DNA of 12,228 nucleotides from CALMFQ01 sp964495595 (GTDB taxonomy: Bacteria > Pseudomonadota > Gammaproteobacteria > Burkholderiales > SCOH01): the NCBI GenBank assembly GCA_964495595.1, contig CAZBWH010000084.1, positions 1 through 12,228 of the forward strand, in the 5' to 3' direction. A program made the translations under genes and the position numbers. The notes under the pieces were generated by a model that made no database searches, had not been told where the DNA came from, and saw only the letters and a program-made list of their open reading frames with translations. Shown here one piece after another: positions 6,521 to 12,228 of the stretch (positions are counted from its first letter, which is position 1; the number at the start of each line of letters is the position of its first letter).

Positions 6521-8965
6521 TCAGCGTGACGAAGGGGATCGAGTGAGTCGCAATGCATTGAGCACGACCAGCAATGAGCTGGCCGCCATGCCGAGGCTGG
6601 CCAGCCAGGGGGTGATCTGGCCGGCAATCGCCAGTGGTAACGCGATCAGGTTGTAACCCAGTGCCCACCAGAGATTCTGACGGATGATGCGCAGCGTGAG
6701 TCGTGCGGTGCGCATGCCGTTGCTGATGGGGCGTAGCCGGTCTGAAAGCAGCACCATGTCGCCACTGGCGCGGGCAATGTCCGAGCCAGTGCCCATTGCA
6801 ATCGACACCTGAGCGGCGGCCAGCACCGGGGCATCGTTGATGCCATCACCTACCATTAATACGGTTTTGCCCTGCTGTTGTAGCGCGGCAACAGCATCCA
6901 GCTTGTCCTGGGGTGCCAGTTCTGCCCTGGCGTCATCAATGCCCAGCCTGGTGGCGAGGCTGGCGACGGTGGTTCGGCGGTCGCCGGAAAACAGGCTGAC
7001 CGCCACGCCCTGTCGCCGCAGTTCGGCGACCAGCGGGGCGGCATCCGGCCGTACTGCATCATCGACCACATAGCAAGCCAGCCAACCGGAGCGGCTACCC
7101 AGCCAGATTGCGCTGCCTTGTGCTGGTTCGGTCATTGGCGCACAGGTGCCGGTCAGTCCGGCGACGAATTGCTGATGGCCCAGCCGGATCGTTTGCCCTG
7201 CAAATATCCCTTCCAGACCTGCGCCAGCCTGGTAACGGATGGCTTCTAGCAGGGCAGGTTGCGCTGACAGGCCGGACATCAGCGATTTTGCAATCGGGTG
7301 GCTGGAGTGCTGTTCCAGCCCTCTGGCCAGGCTGTCGGCCAGCGTCGGATCGGAAAAATGCTTTTGTTCAATCAATTGCATCTGGCCAAGGGTGAGTGTG
7401 CCCGTTTTGTCGAATACGACGTGATCGACCTTGGACAGGGTTTCAATCGCATGGCCGCGCGTTACCAGTAGCCCATCGCGGGCCAACTGGCCGGTGGCGG
7501 CAGCCAGTGCAGCAGGAGTGGCCAGTGACAGGGCGCAGGGACAGCTGATGACCAGAACGGCAACCGTGACCCAGAGTGCTTGCCCGGGGTCGGCGAGGTA
7601 CCAGCCTCCTGCGGTCAGCGCAGCAATCCCCAGCAGGGTGGCAACGAACCAGCCGGCAATCCGGTCGGCCAGTTGTGCAAAGCGGGGTTTTTCTGCCATT
7701 GCCTTGTCGAGCAGGCGAACGATGCTCGACAGGGTGGAATTCGGCCCGACCCGCTCGACCTGCATCAGCAGCGGGTTGCCGCGATTGACCGAGCCACCGG
7801 TGAGCGGGTCGCCGGGTTGTTTTGCCACTGGCCGGCTCTCGCCGGTGAGCAAGGATTCGTCAACCGATGTGCAGCCTTCCAGCAACTGCCCGTCAGCCGG
7901 AATGGTCTCGCCTTCCTTTACCAGCAGCACATCGTTCGGTGCGAGCTGCGCGACAGGTGCCTCGGCGGCAATCCGGTCGGCCGGATAATTGGCCACCCGG
8001 TGGGCAAAGGCAGGAATCAGTCGTACCAGCCGTTCGACTGCTGACCCGGCCTTGCTGCGGGCCTGGCTTTCCAGGTAGCGGCCGGCCAGCAGCAGGAAAA
8101 CAAACATCGATACCGAATCGAAATACACTTGTCCTGATTGGGTGAGGGTTGCCCAGATACTGGCAATGAAAGCGCTGAGAATGCCAAGGGTTACCGGCAC
8201 GTCCATGCCGGGGCGGCCGGCCTGCAGGTCACGCCAGGTGCCGCGATAGAACGGTAACGACGAGTAGCACACGACCGGTAGCGTTAGCAGCAGACTGGCC
8301 CAGCGCATCAGCGTGTCAATGTCGGCATCGATGGTGTCATGCTCGGCCAGGTATACAGGCACGGCATACATCATGACCTGCATCATCGAAAAAGCCGCCA
8401 GATACAAGCGCAGCAGGGCTGCCTTGCGTTCGCGTTGCGCCAGTTGTTCCTGCCGGTCGGCATCGAACGGGTGAGCGCGATAGCCAATCGCGGCAATCGC
8501 CTGAAGTATTCCGGACAGCCTGATCCGCTGGTTGTCCCAGCGCACCCGTGCCCGGTGGCTGGTGTAATTGATGTCGATGGACAGCACCCCTGGCAGATGT
8601 CCAATGTGCTGCTCGTTCAGCCACACGCAGGCGGCACAGCTAATGCCCTCCAGAATCAGCGCGGCTTCCCGGATGTCGTTTGGTTCGTTGACGACGAAAC
8701 TTTTCTGGATGTCGTCATGGTCGTAAAGGCTGATCTGCTGCAGCAGCTCCTGCGGCAGCGGCTGGGCTTGTCCGGCCGTCTGCTGCCGGTGACGATAGTA
8801 GTCGCCGAGGCCGTTGTCGATAATGGTCTGCGCAACCGCCTGGCAACCGGCACAACAGGCAGGCTGGGGGCCATCCGGTAGCCTGATCGGGAAATCGGCA
8901 CCCACCGGCACCGCCTGCCCGCAGTGAAAACAGCAAAAGGGGGAAGATTGGGGGCGAGCATCCAT
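6521..8965 (-). CDS. ccoI: Copper-exporting P1B-type ATPase CcoI/FixI
   Basis: An 814-residue heavy-metal P-type ATPase that moves copper for assembly of the CuB centre of cbb3 oxidase. The N-terminus is cysteine-rich (C11, C12, C15; ACCAGC near 37-41), followed by a heavy-metal domain with GISCAAC (C110, C113). Membrane helices follow, then TGES (374-377, actuator), CPC (475-477, intramembrane copper site), the phosphorylation motif DKTGT (519-523), the nucleotide-binding HP motif (H556-P557), GDGINDAP (706-713) and the terminal MAASS (793-797). All catalytic motifs are intact. The ATG giving MDARPQSS is preferred because the Cys-rich domain starts right after it; an in-frame ATG 24 codons upstream adds unlike sequence. 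No good Shine-Dalgarno precedes it. Confidence 0.95.
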   Translation of the reverse strand: MDARPQSSPFCCFHCGQAVPVGADFPIRLPDGPQPACCAGCQAVAQTIIDNGLGDYYRHRQQTAGQAQPLPQELLQQISLYDHDDIQKSFVVNEPNDIREAALILEGISCAACVWLNEQHIGHLPGVLSIDINYTSHRARVRWDNQRIRLSGILQAIAAIGYRAHPFDADRQEQLAQRERKAALLRLYLAAFSMMQVMMYAVPVYLAEHDTIDADIDTLMRWASLLLTLPVVCYSSLPFYRGTWRDLQAGRPGMDVPVTLGILSAFIASIWATLTQSGQVYFDSVSMFVFLLLAGRYLESQARSKAGSAVERLVRLIPAFAHRVANYPADRIAAEAPVAQLAPNDVLLVKEGETIPADGQLLEGCTSVDESLLTGESRPVAKQPGDPLTGGSVNRGNPLLMQVERVGPNSTLSSIVRLLDKAMAEKPRFAQLADRIAGWFVATLLGIAALTAGGWYLADPGQALWVTVAVLVISCPCALSLATPAALAAATGQLARDGLLVTRGHAIETLSKVDHVVFDKTGTLTLGQMQLIEQKHFSDPTLADSLARGLEQHSSHPIAKSLMSGLSAQPALLEAIRYQAGAGLEGIFAGQTIRLGHQQFVAGLTGTCAPMTEPAQGSAIWLGSRSGWLACYVVDDAVRPDAAPLVAELRRQGVAVSLFSGDRRTTVASLATRLGIDDARAELAPQDKLDAVAALQQQGKTVLMVGDGINDAPVLAAAQVSIAMGTGSDIARASGDMVLLSDRLRPISNGMRTARLTLRIIRQNLWWALGYNLIALPLAIAGQITPWLASLGMAASSLLVVLNALRLTRSPSSR

Positions 8966-8972
8966 CGGGTCG

Positions 8973-8978
8973 ATTCTA
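8973..8978 (-). promoter_or_regulatory. Possible -10 element of ccoI, very close to the ATG
   Basis: On the minus strand TAGAAT (one change from TATAAT) ends 7 nt before the ccoI ATG, so transcription would begin at or within a base or two of the start codon. This fits the lack of a Shine-Dalgarno in the 20 nt before the ATG. The -35 region (CGGTTT/TCGGTT) is weak. A single hexamer in AT-poor sequence is modest evidence. Confidence 0.3.
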
Positions 8979-9045
8979 AAGGAAAACCGCGTTGAAACCG
9001 AATTACACCACTGGCATGCTGCTTGCCAAGGGCGCATTGCAGCTT

Positions 9046-9075
9046 TTGTTCAATGCAATTGGCATCGGATATAAT
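9046..9075 (+). promoter_or_regulatory. Candidate promoter of the tetR gene
   Basis: A perfect TATAAT (9070-9075) is preceded after 18 bp by TTGTTC (9046-9051), a poor -35 keeping only the TTG. An inverted repeat GCATTG-N11-CAATGC (9034-9056) covers the -35 and is a reasonable place for an operator, for example for autorepression. The predicted start near 9082 gives a leader of about 110 nt. Confidence 0.55.
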
Positions 9076-9121
9076 GCCTGTTCGCCTTCGCGCAACAAGC
9101 ACAAGAAGATCATTCACAGGA

Positions 9122-9171
9122 CTGGCCAGACAGACTGGCCGGCACAGGAGGAGTGGGGGCAATGCCCTCAC
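9122..9171 (+). promoter_or_regulatory. Two tandem hairpins in the tetR leader
   Basis: Hairpin 1 pairs 9122-9129 with 9135-9142 (core GGCCAG/CTGGCC plus one U-G and one C-G pair, loop ACAGA). Hairpin 2 pairs GTGGGGGC (9153-9160) with GCCCTCAC (9164-9171), with one G-U pair and a 3-nt loop. Between them lies AGGAGG (9146-9151), a far better Shine-Dalgarno than the AGGGGA used by tetR itself. No terminator T-run follows. Structure is seen; a regulatory role is inferred. Confidence 0.4.
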
Positions 9172-9193
9172 GGCAATTGGTTCAGGGGATAAC

Positions 9194-9823
9194 ATGGGTA
9201 TTTCGGAGCGTCGGCAACGGGAAAAAGACATGCTCCGCCGCAAGATCATGGATGCGGCGCGGGCCATTTTTGTCGAAGAAGGTTACGAGGCAGTGACGAT
9301 GCGGCGCATTGCCGACCGGATTGAATATTCGGCCACTGCCATCTACTCACACTTCAAGGACAAGGATGCACTGATCCGTGCCATTACCTACGCTGATTTC
9401 AAGGAGCTGACCCAGCAGTTGCACAATCTGGGTGACATCGTCGATCCGGTCGAGCGCTTGCGCCGCCTGGCGCATCTGTATGTCAACTTCGGTCTGGAAC
9501 ATCCCAACCAGTACCGCCTGATTTTCATGTCCTCATCCGGACCGCTGTACGACAATGACCAGCGCGATGGCGTGCATGGTGACCCTGACAAGGATGCCTA
9601 CGCTTGGGTGATCCAGGTCATGAGCGATGCGCTGCGTGGCGGCGCGCTGGCCATCCCGGAAAACAAACTGCAGTTGTATGCGCAGACGCTGTGGAGTGCA
9701 TTTCACGGCCTGATCGCCTTGCATATCGGTCTGGGTGACGAGCAGTGGGTCGACTGGGCGCCGATCAGCGATAAGGTCGACCTGATGTTTGATCTGCTGA
9801 TCGCCGGTTTGCTCAACCGCTGA
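9194..9823 (+). CDS. TetR/AcrR family transcriptional regulator
   Basis: A 209-residue TetR-family regulator, expected to bind an operator as a dimer and release it on binding a ligand. The N-terminal helix-turn-helix domain covers about residues 15-62: KIMDAARAIFVEEGYEAVTM, then RRIADRIEYSATAIYSHFKDKDALI, with the usual YxHFxxKxxL recognition end. The C-terminal helical ligand domain includes QTLWSAFHGLIALHIG, which resembles the WHG-type C-terminal domain (QxxWxxxHGL). The start is the ATG with AGGGGA 6 nt upstream; the frame stays open a further 57 codons upstream, but that part is unlike the family and crosses the promoter. It diverges from ccoI by 228 nt. The target is unknown; neither neighbour, cco or prp, is a certain one. 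Confidence 0.92.
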   Translation: MGISERRQREKDMLRRKIMDAARAIFVEEGYEAVTMRRIADRIEYSATAIYSHFKDKDALIRAITYADFKELTQQLHNLGDIVDPVERLRRLAHLYVNFGLEHPNQYRLIFMSSSGPLYDNDQRDGVHGDPDKDAYAWVIQVMSDALRGGALAIPENKLQLYAQTLWSAFHGLIALHIGLGDEQWVDWAPISDKVDLMFDLLIAGLLNR

Positions 9824-9836
9824 TCTGCTGGCAAGC

Positions 9837-9934
9837 CTGTCGGGCTTGAGCGATCGTAGCGAGCCGAGTAGGAAAACAAGCAAATACGGGCCGTTTCTCC
9901 CTCTGGCGCAGCAAATCTGTCTCAAGTCCAACAG
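9837..9934 (-). repeat. Dispersed intergenic repeat, copy B
   Basis: A 98-nt segment that is the inverted, diverged counterpart of 6061-6150. Its ends form a 12-bp imperfect inverted repeat: CTGTCGGGCTTG at 9837-9848, and CAAGTCCAACAG at 9923-9934 (10 of 12 matching). The left end also folds with the base before it into CAAGCC-TGTCG-GGCTTG (9832-9848). It fills the gap between the convergent ends of tetR (stop at 9823) and prpF (stop at 9955), where it may act as a weak two-way transcription barrier. No open frame in it is credible. Confidence 0.8.
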
Positions 9935-9954
9935 GCTGCCAGGCGTTCGGCCGG

Positions 9955-11148
9955 CTAAACCGAATCTCCCGGCACCCGCACCCAGCCTTCCATCAACACC
10001 CGCGCACTGCGGCTCATGATCGCCTTGGTCACCGTCCAGTCGCCATTGACCTGCTGCGCTTCGGCACCCACACGCAAAGTGCCGGACGGATGGCCGAAAC
10101 GCACCGCGTTGCGCTTGCCACCACCCGCCGCCAGATTGACCAGCGTGCCGGGGATGGCCGCCGCGGTGCCGATGGCGACTGCCGCTGTGCCCATCATTGC
10201 GTGGTGCAACTTGCCCATCGACAGCGCGCGCACCAGCAGATCGATGTCCTGCGCTGCTACCGGCTTGCCGCTGGAGGCGGTGTAAGCGACCGGCTTTGCG
10301 ACGAAGGCGATTTTCGGCGTGTGCTGGCGGCTGGCCGCTTCTTCCAGATTCTTGATCAGCCCCATGCGCAGTGCGCCGTGGGCGCGGATGGTTTCAAACA
10401 TCGCCAGCGCTTTACTGTCGCCATTGATCGCGTCTTGCAGTTCGGTGCCGGTATAGCCGATGGCTTCGGCGTTGACGAACACCGTCGGAATACCCGCGTT
10501 GATCATGGTTGCCTTGAGTGTGCCGACGCCTGGTACTTTCAGATCGTCGACCAGATTGCCGGTCGGGAACATCGAACCGCCCGCGTCGCCTTCACCTTCG
10601 TCGGCAGGGTCGATAAATTCGATCTGCACTTCGGCAGCGGGGAAGGTCACGCCATCCAGCTCGAAATCGCCGGTCTCCTGCACTGCGCCATTGGTGACTG
10701 GCACGTGGGCGATGATGGTTTTGCTGATATTGGACTGCCAGATGCGCACCGTGCAGATGCCGTTTTGCGGCACGCGGCTGGCATCAACCAGCCCGTTGCT
10801 GATGGCAAACGAACCAACGGCTGCAGTCAGATTGCCGCAGTTGCCGCTCCAGTCGACAAAGGCCTGGTCGATGCCGACCTGCCCGAACAGGTAGTCCACG
10901 TCGTGATCGGGCTTGCTGCTTTTGGCCAGGATCACCGTTTTGCTGGTGCTCGACGTGGCACCGCCCATGCCGTCGATTTGTTTAGCGTAGGGATCGGGGC
11001 TGCCGATCACGCGCAGCAACAAGGCATCGCGCGCCTTGCCCGGCACTTGGCAGGATTCCGGTAAATCTTGCAGGCGGAAAAACACACCTTTGCTGGTGCC
11101 GCCGCGCATATAGGTAGCGGGGATTTTGATTTGGGGTACGTGGGACAT
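9955..11148 (-). CDS. prpF: 2-methylaconitate cis-trans isomerase PrpF
   Basis: A 397-residue member of the PrpF family (diaminopimelate-epimerase-like fold). It isomerises the trans-2-methylaconitate made by AcnD to the cis form used by aconitase in the methylcitrate cycle for propionate breakdown. The N-terminus MSHVPQIKIPATYMRGGTSKGVFF is characteristic. K70 in GGATSSTSK and C104 in DWSGNCGNL correspond to the catalytic Lys and Cys described for Shewanella PrpF (numbered about three higher there). The second domain carries GHPSGTLRVGAE. The start has GGAAAAGAG upstream, which now lies inside the 3' end of the DUF559 gene. It lies downstream of acnD on the same strand, as in prp operons of the AcnD/PrpF type, and is the last gene of the unit. 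Confidence 0.96.
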   Translation of the reverse strand: MSHVPQIKIPATYMRGGTSKGVFFRLQDLPESCQVPGKARDALLLRVIGSPDPYAKQIDGMGGATSSTSKTVILAKSSKPDHDVDYLFGQVGIDQAFVDWSGNCGNLTAAVGSFAISNGLVDASRVPQNGICTVRIWQSNISKTIIAHVPVTNGAVQETGDFELDGVTFPAAEVQIEFIDPADEGEGDAGGSMFPTGNLVDDLKVPGVGTLKATMINAGIPTVFVNAEAIGYTGTELQDAINGDSKALAMFETIRAHGALRMGLIKNLEEAASRQHTPKIAFVAKPVAYTASSGKPVAAQDIDLLVRALSMGKLHHAMMGTAAVAIGTAAAIPGTLVNLAAGGGKRNAVRFGHPSGTLRVGAEAQQVNGDWTVTKAIMSRSARVLMEGWVRVPGDSV

Positions 11149-11150
11149 AG

Positions 11151-11543
11151 CTACTCTTTTCCTGAAAAGGGATCGTCAGTTCCCCTCTCCCCTTGAGGGA
11201 GAGGGGTTAGGGGAGAGGGGGCAAGCGCATCCAGAATCGCAGTCAGCACAGCATCGGTATTGCTCAAGATGTCGTTGTTCCAGAACCGCATGATTTTGAA
11301 GCCCTGGCTGGTCAACCACTCGTCGCGGACAGCATCGCTCTCGCTCTGATTGTGTTGCCCGCCATCTGCTTCAACGATCAACTTGGAGCCAAGGTGCACG
11401 AAGTCCACCACGTACGACCCAATCGGTTGTTGTCGACGGAATTTCTGGCCATTGAGGCGATGGGCGCGCAGATGGCGCCATAACAACTGCTCAGCATCCG
11501 TCATGTTTTGCCGCAGGGCTTTGGCGAATTTTCGTTGCTGCAT
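11151..11543 (-). CDS. DUF559 domain protein, Vsr/PD-(D/E)XK nuclease-like
   Basis: A 130-residue protein of the DUF559 family, related in fold to the very short patch repair endonuclease; its substrate is not established. Numbering from the GTG one codon before the ATG used here, likely active-site residues are E19 (MTDAEQLLWRHLR), D48 (SYVVDFV), and E59, D61 and H65 (IVEADGGQH). The C-terminal segment PSPLTPLPQGERG is a translation of the flanking palindromic repeat, and the last residues DDPFSGKE come from the leader of prpF. The stop lies 2 nt before the prpF ATG. The upstream palindrome supplies the Shine-Dalgarno (GGGGAGAGGG) just before the ATG. It interrupts the acnD-prpF pair and has no link to propionate metabolism, so it looks like an insertion. 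Confidence 0.88.
   Translation of the reverse strand: MQQRKFAKALRQNMTDAEQLLWRHLRAHRLNGQKFRRQQPIGSYVVDFVHLGSKLIVEADGGQHNQSESDAVRDEWLTSQGFKIMRFWNNDILSNTDAVLTAILDALAPSPLTPLPQGERGTDDPFSGKE
11182..11221 (-). repeat. Palindromic repeat, prpF-side copy
   Basis: A 10-bp perfect stem CCCCTCTCCC/GGGAGAGGGG (11182-11191 with 11197-11206) with loop CTTGA, followed by TTA and GGGGAGAGGGGG. It lies within the 3' coding part of the DUF559 gene and is inverted relative to the copy at 11544-11582. The C/T-rich palindrome class with translated form SPLTPLPQGERG is widespread in proteobacterial genomes. Confidence 0.85.
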
Positions 11544-11582
11544 CACCCTCTCCCCAACCCCTCCCCCGTCAAGGGGGAGGGG
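11544..11582 (+). repeat. Palindromic repeat, acnD-side copy
   Basis: A 10-bp perfect stem CCCCTCCCCC/GGGGGAGGGG (11558-11567 with 11573-11582) with loop GTCAA, preceded by CACCCTCTCCCC AA. Read on the minus strand it lines up with the prpF-side copy along its length, with compensating changes in the stem. Its inner edge GGGGAGAGGGTG abuts the ATG of the DUF559 gene and gives it a ribosome binding site. Confidence 0.85.
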
Positions 11583-11590
11583 CTACCGGG

Positions 11591-12228
11591 TCAAGCTTGT
11601 GTGGATTCCAGAAAATCCTGCGCAAACCGCTGCAGCACGCCACCGGCCTCATAGATCGACACTTCTTCATCGCTGTCGAGGCGGCAGGTGACTGGCACTT
11701 CCACCCGCTCACCGTTCTTGCGCTGAACTACCAACGTCAGATCCGCACGCGGCTTGCGCGTGCCGATCACGTCGTAGGCTTCGGTGCCGTCCAGCCCCAA
11801 CGTCAGGCGCGTGGTGCCGGGTTTGAACTCCAGCGGCAGTACGCCCATGCCGATCAGGTTGGTGCGGTGGATGCGTTCGAAGCCTTCGGCAACGATCGCT
11901 TCCACCCCTGCCAGACGCACGCCTTTAGCCGCCCAGTCGCGCGAGCTGCCCTGACCGTAGTCGGCACCGGCGACAATGATCAGTGGCTGTTTGCGGTCCA
12001 TATAGGTTTCGATCGCTTCCCACATGCGCATTACTTTGCCTTCCGGCTCAACGCGCGCCAGCGAGCCGGCTTTCACCTTGCCTTCGGCATCGCGCACCAT
12101 TTCGTTTTTCAGCGTCGGGTTGGCAAACGTCGCACGTTGCGCGGTCAGGTGGTCGCCGCGGTGGGTGGCGTAAGAGTTGAAGTCCTCTTCCGGCAGGCCC
12201 ATCTTGTGCAGATATTCGCCAGCGGCCG
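11591..12228 (-). CDS. acnD: Fe/S-dependent 2-methylisocitrate dehydratase AcnD, C-terminal part
   Basis: The C-terminal 211 or so residues of an aconitase-family enzyme; the gene runs off the right edge. AcnD dehydrates 2-methylcitrate to trans-2-methylaconitate, which PrpF then isomerises. Visible are the linker and swivel-domain segments MGLPEEDFNSYATHRGDHLT, RATFANPTL, the conserved aconitase motif GADYGQGSSRDWAAKG, and the substrate-binding loop ERIHRTNLIGMGVLPLEF. The text AAGEYLHK immediately before MGLP is in frame with the edge, showing the frame continues and that MGLP is internal. Sequence and the following prpF favour AcnD over housekeeping AcnA. The catalytic cysteines of the iron-sulfur domain are outside the window. 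Confidence 0.93.
   Translation of the reverse strand, partial: AAGEYLHKMGLPEEDFNSYATHRGDHLTAQRATFANPTLKNEMVRDAEGKVKAGSLARVEPEGKVMRMWEAIETYMDRKQPLIIVAGADYGQGSSRDWAAKGVRLAGVEAIVAEGFERIHRTNLIGMGVLPLEFKPGTTRLTLGLDGTEAYDVIGTRKPRADLTLVVQRKNGERVEVPVTCRLDSDEEVSIYEAGGVLQRFAQDFLESTQA

Larger units (their letters stand above)
11182..11582 (-). mobile_element. Candidate DUF559 cassette bounded by inverted palindromic repeats
   Basis: About 400 bp in which two inverted copies of a 39-40 nt palindromic repeat enclose most of the DUF559 gene. Outside it lie the acnD stop (8 nt away) and the prpF leader (about 33 nt). Each end is itself a hairpin, unlike the simple ends of common insertion sequences. No transposase is present; the nuclease-like protein is the only candidate for a mobility function. 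Mobility is an inference from the arrangement. Confidence 0.5.

Noticed and set aside
7431..7988. Plus-strand 185-codon frame antisense to ccoI
   Set aside because: Lies entirely inside ccoI, is rich in Ser, Arg and Pro, and has no recognisable domain.
9023..9193. 57-codon in-frame N-terminal extension of the TetR gene
   Set aside because: It covers the best promoter (TATAAT at 9070) and is unlike TetR proteins; the ATG at 9194 has a good ribosome site and the usual N-terminus.
10090..11064. Plus-strand 324-codon frame antisense to prpF
   Set aside because: It is fully within the well-identified prpF gene; long antisense frames are common in GC-rich genes, and its composition is that of a shadow.

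Overview
The window reads as a chromosomal segment of a fairly GC-rich proteobacterium, most likely a betaproteobacterium and possibly Neisseriales/Chromobacteriaceae. The basis is the minus-strand order ccoI-ccoS-ccoN-ccoO-ccoQ-ccoP-ccoG-ccoH, a two-heme CcoP, and an AcnD/PrpF-type methylcitrate pathway. The taxon is an inference; no 16S or other marker gene is present.

Layout from left to right. (1) 1-171: the 3' part of tRNA-Gly(GCC), a hairpin plus T-run, and a complete tRNA-Cys(GCA), all on the plus strand. (2) 172-473: no convincing gene. (3) 474-6517 and on to 8965, minus strand: a full cbb3-type cytochrome c oxidase locus. ccoI (copper P-type ATPase) and the tiny ccoS come first. A 476-nt gap follows, holding an FNR/ANR-type promoter and two repeat elements. 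Then come the structural genes ccoN, ccoO, ccoQ and ccoP, and the assembly genes ccoG and ccoH. (4) 9194-9823, plus strand: a TetR-family regulator transcribed divergently from ccoI, behind a structured leader. (5) 9837-9934: a second, inverted copy of one of the repeats found upstream of ccoN. (6) 9955-12228, minus strand: the end of a 2-methylcitrate (propionate) operon, acnD then prpF, with a palindrome-flanked DUF559 nuclease-like gene lodged between them.

How the genes fit together. CcoNOQP is a high-affinity terminal oxidase for growth at low oxygen. CcoI delivers copper for the CuB site of CcoN, and CcoS, CcoG and CcoH support metal insertion and complex assembly. The 14-bp FNR-like site upstream of ccoN lies exactly one class II spacing (22 bp) ahead of a -10-like hexamer, which fits induction when oxygen falls. 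AcnD and PrpF together convert 2-methylcitrate to cis-2-methylaconitate for propionate use. The TetR protein has no target that can be read from this window.

The most notable content lies between the known genes: (a) a roughly 400-bp cassette in which two inverted palindromic repeats flank the DUF559 gene, one supplying its Shine-Dalgarno and the other part of its C-terminus; (b) a 90-98 bp dispersed repeat with about 12-bp terminal inverted repeats, present twice; (c) a 186-bp MITE-like element whose right end coincides with the ccoS stop codon; and (d) an atypical 47-residue CcoP tail that encodes a strong GC hairpin.
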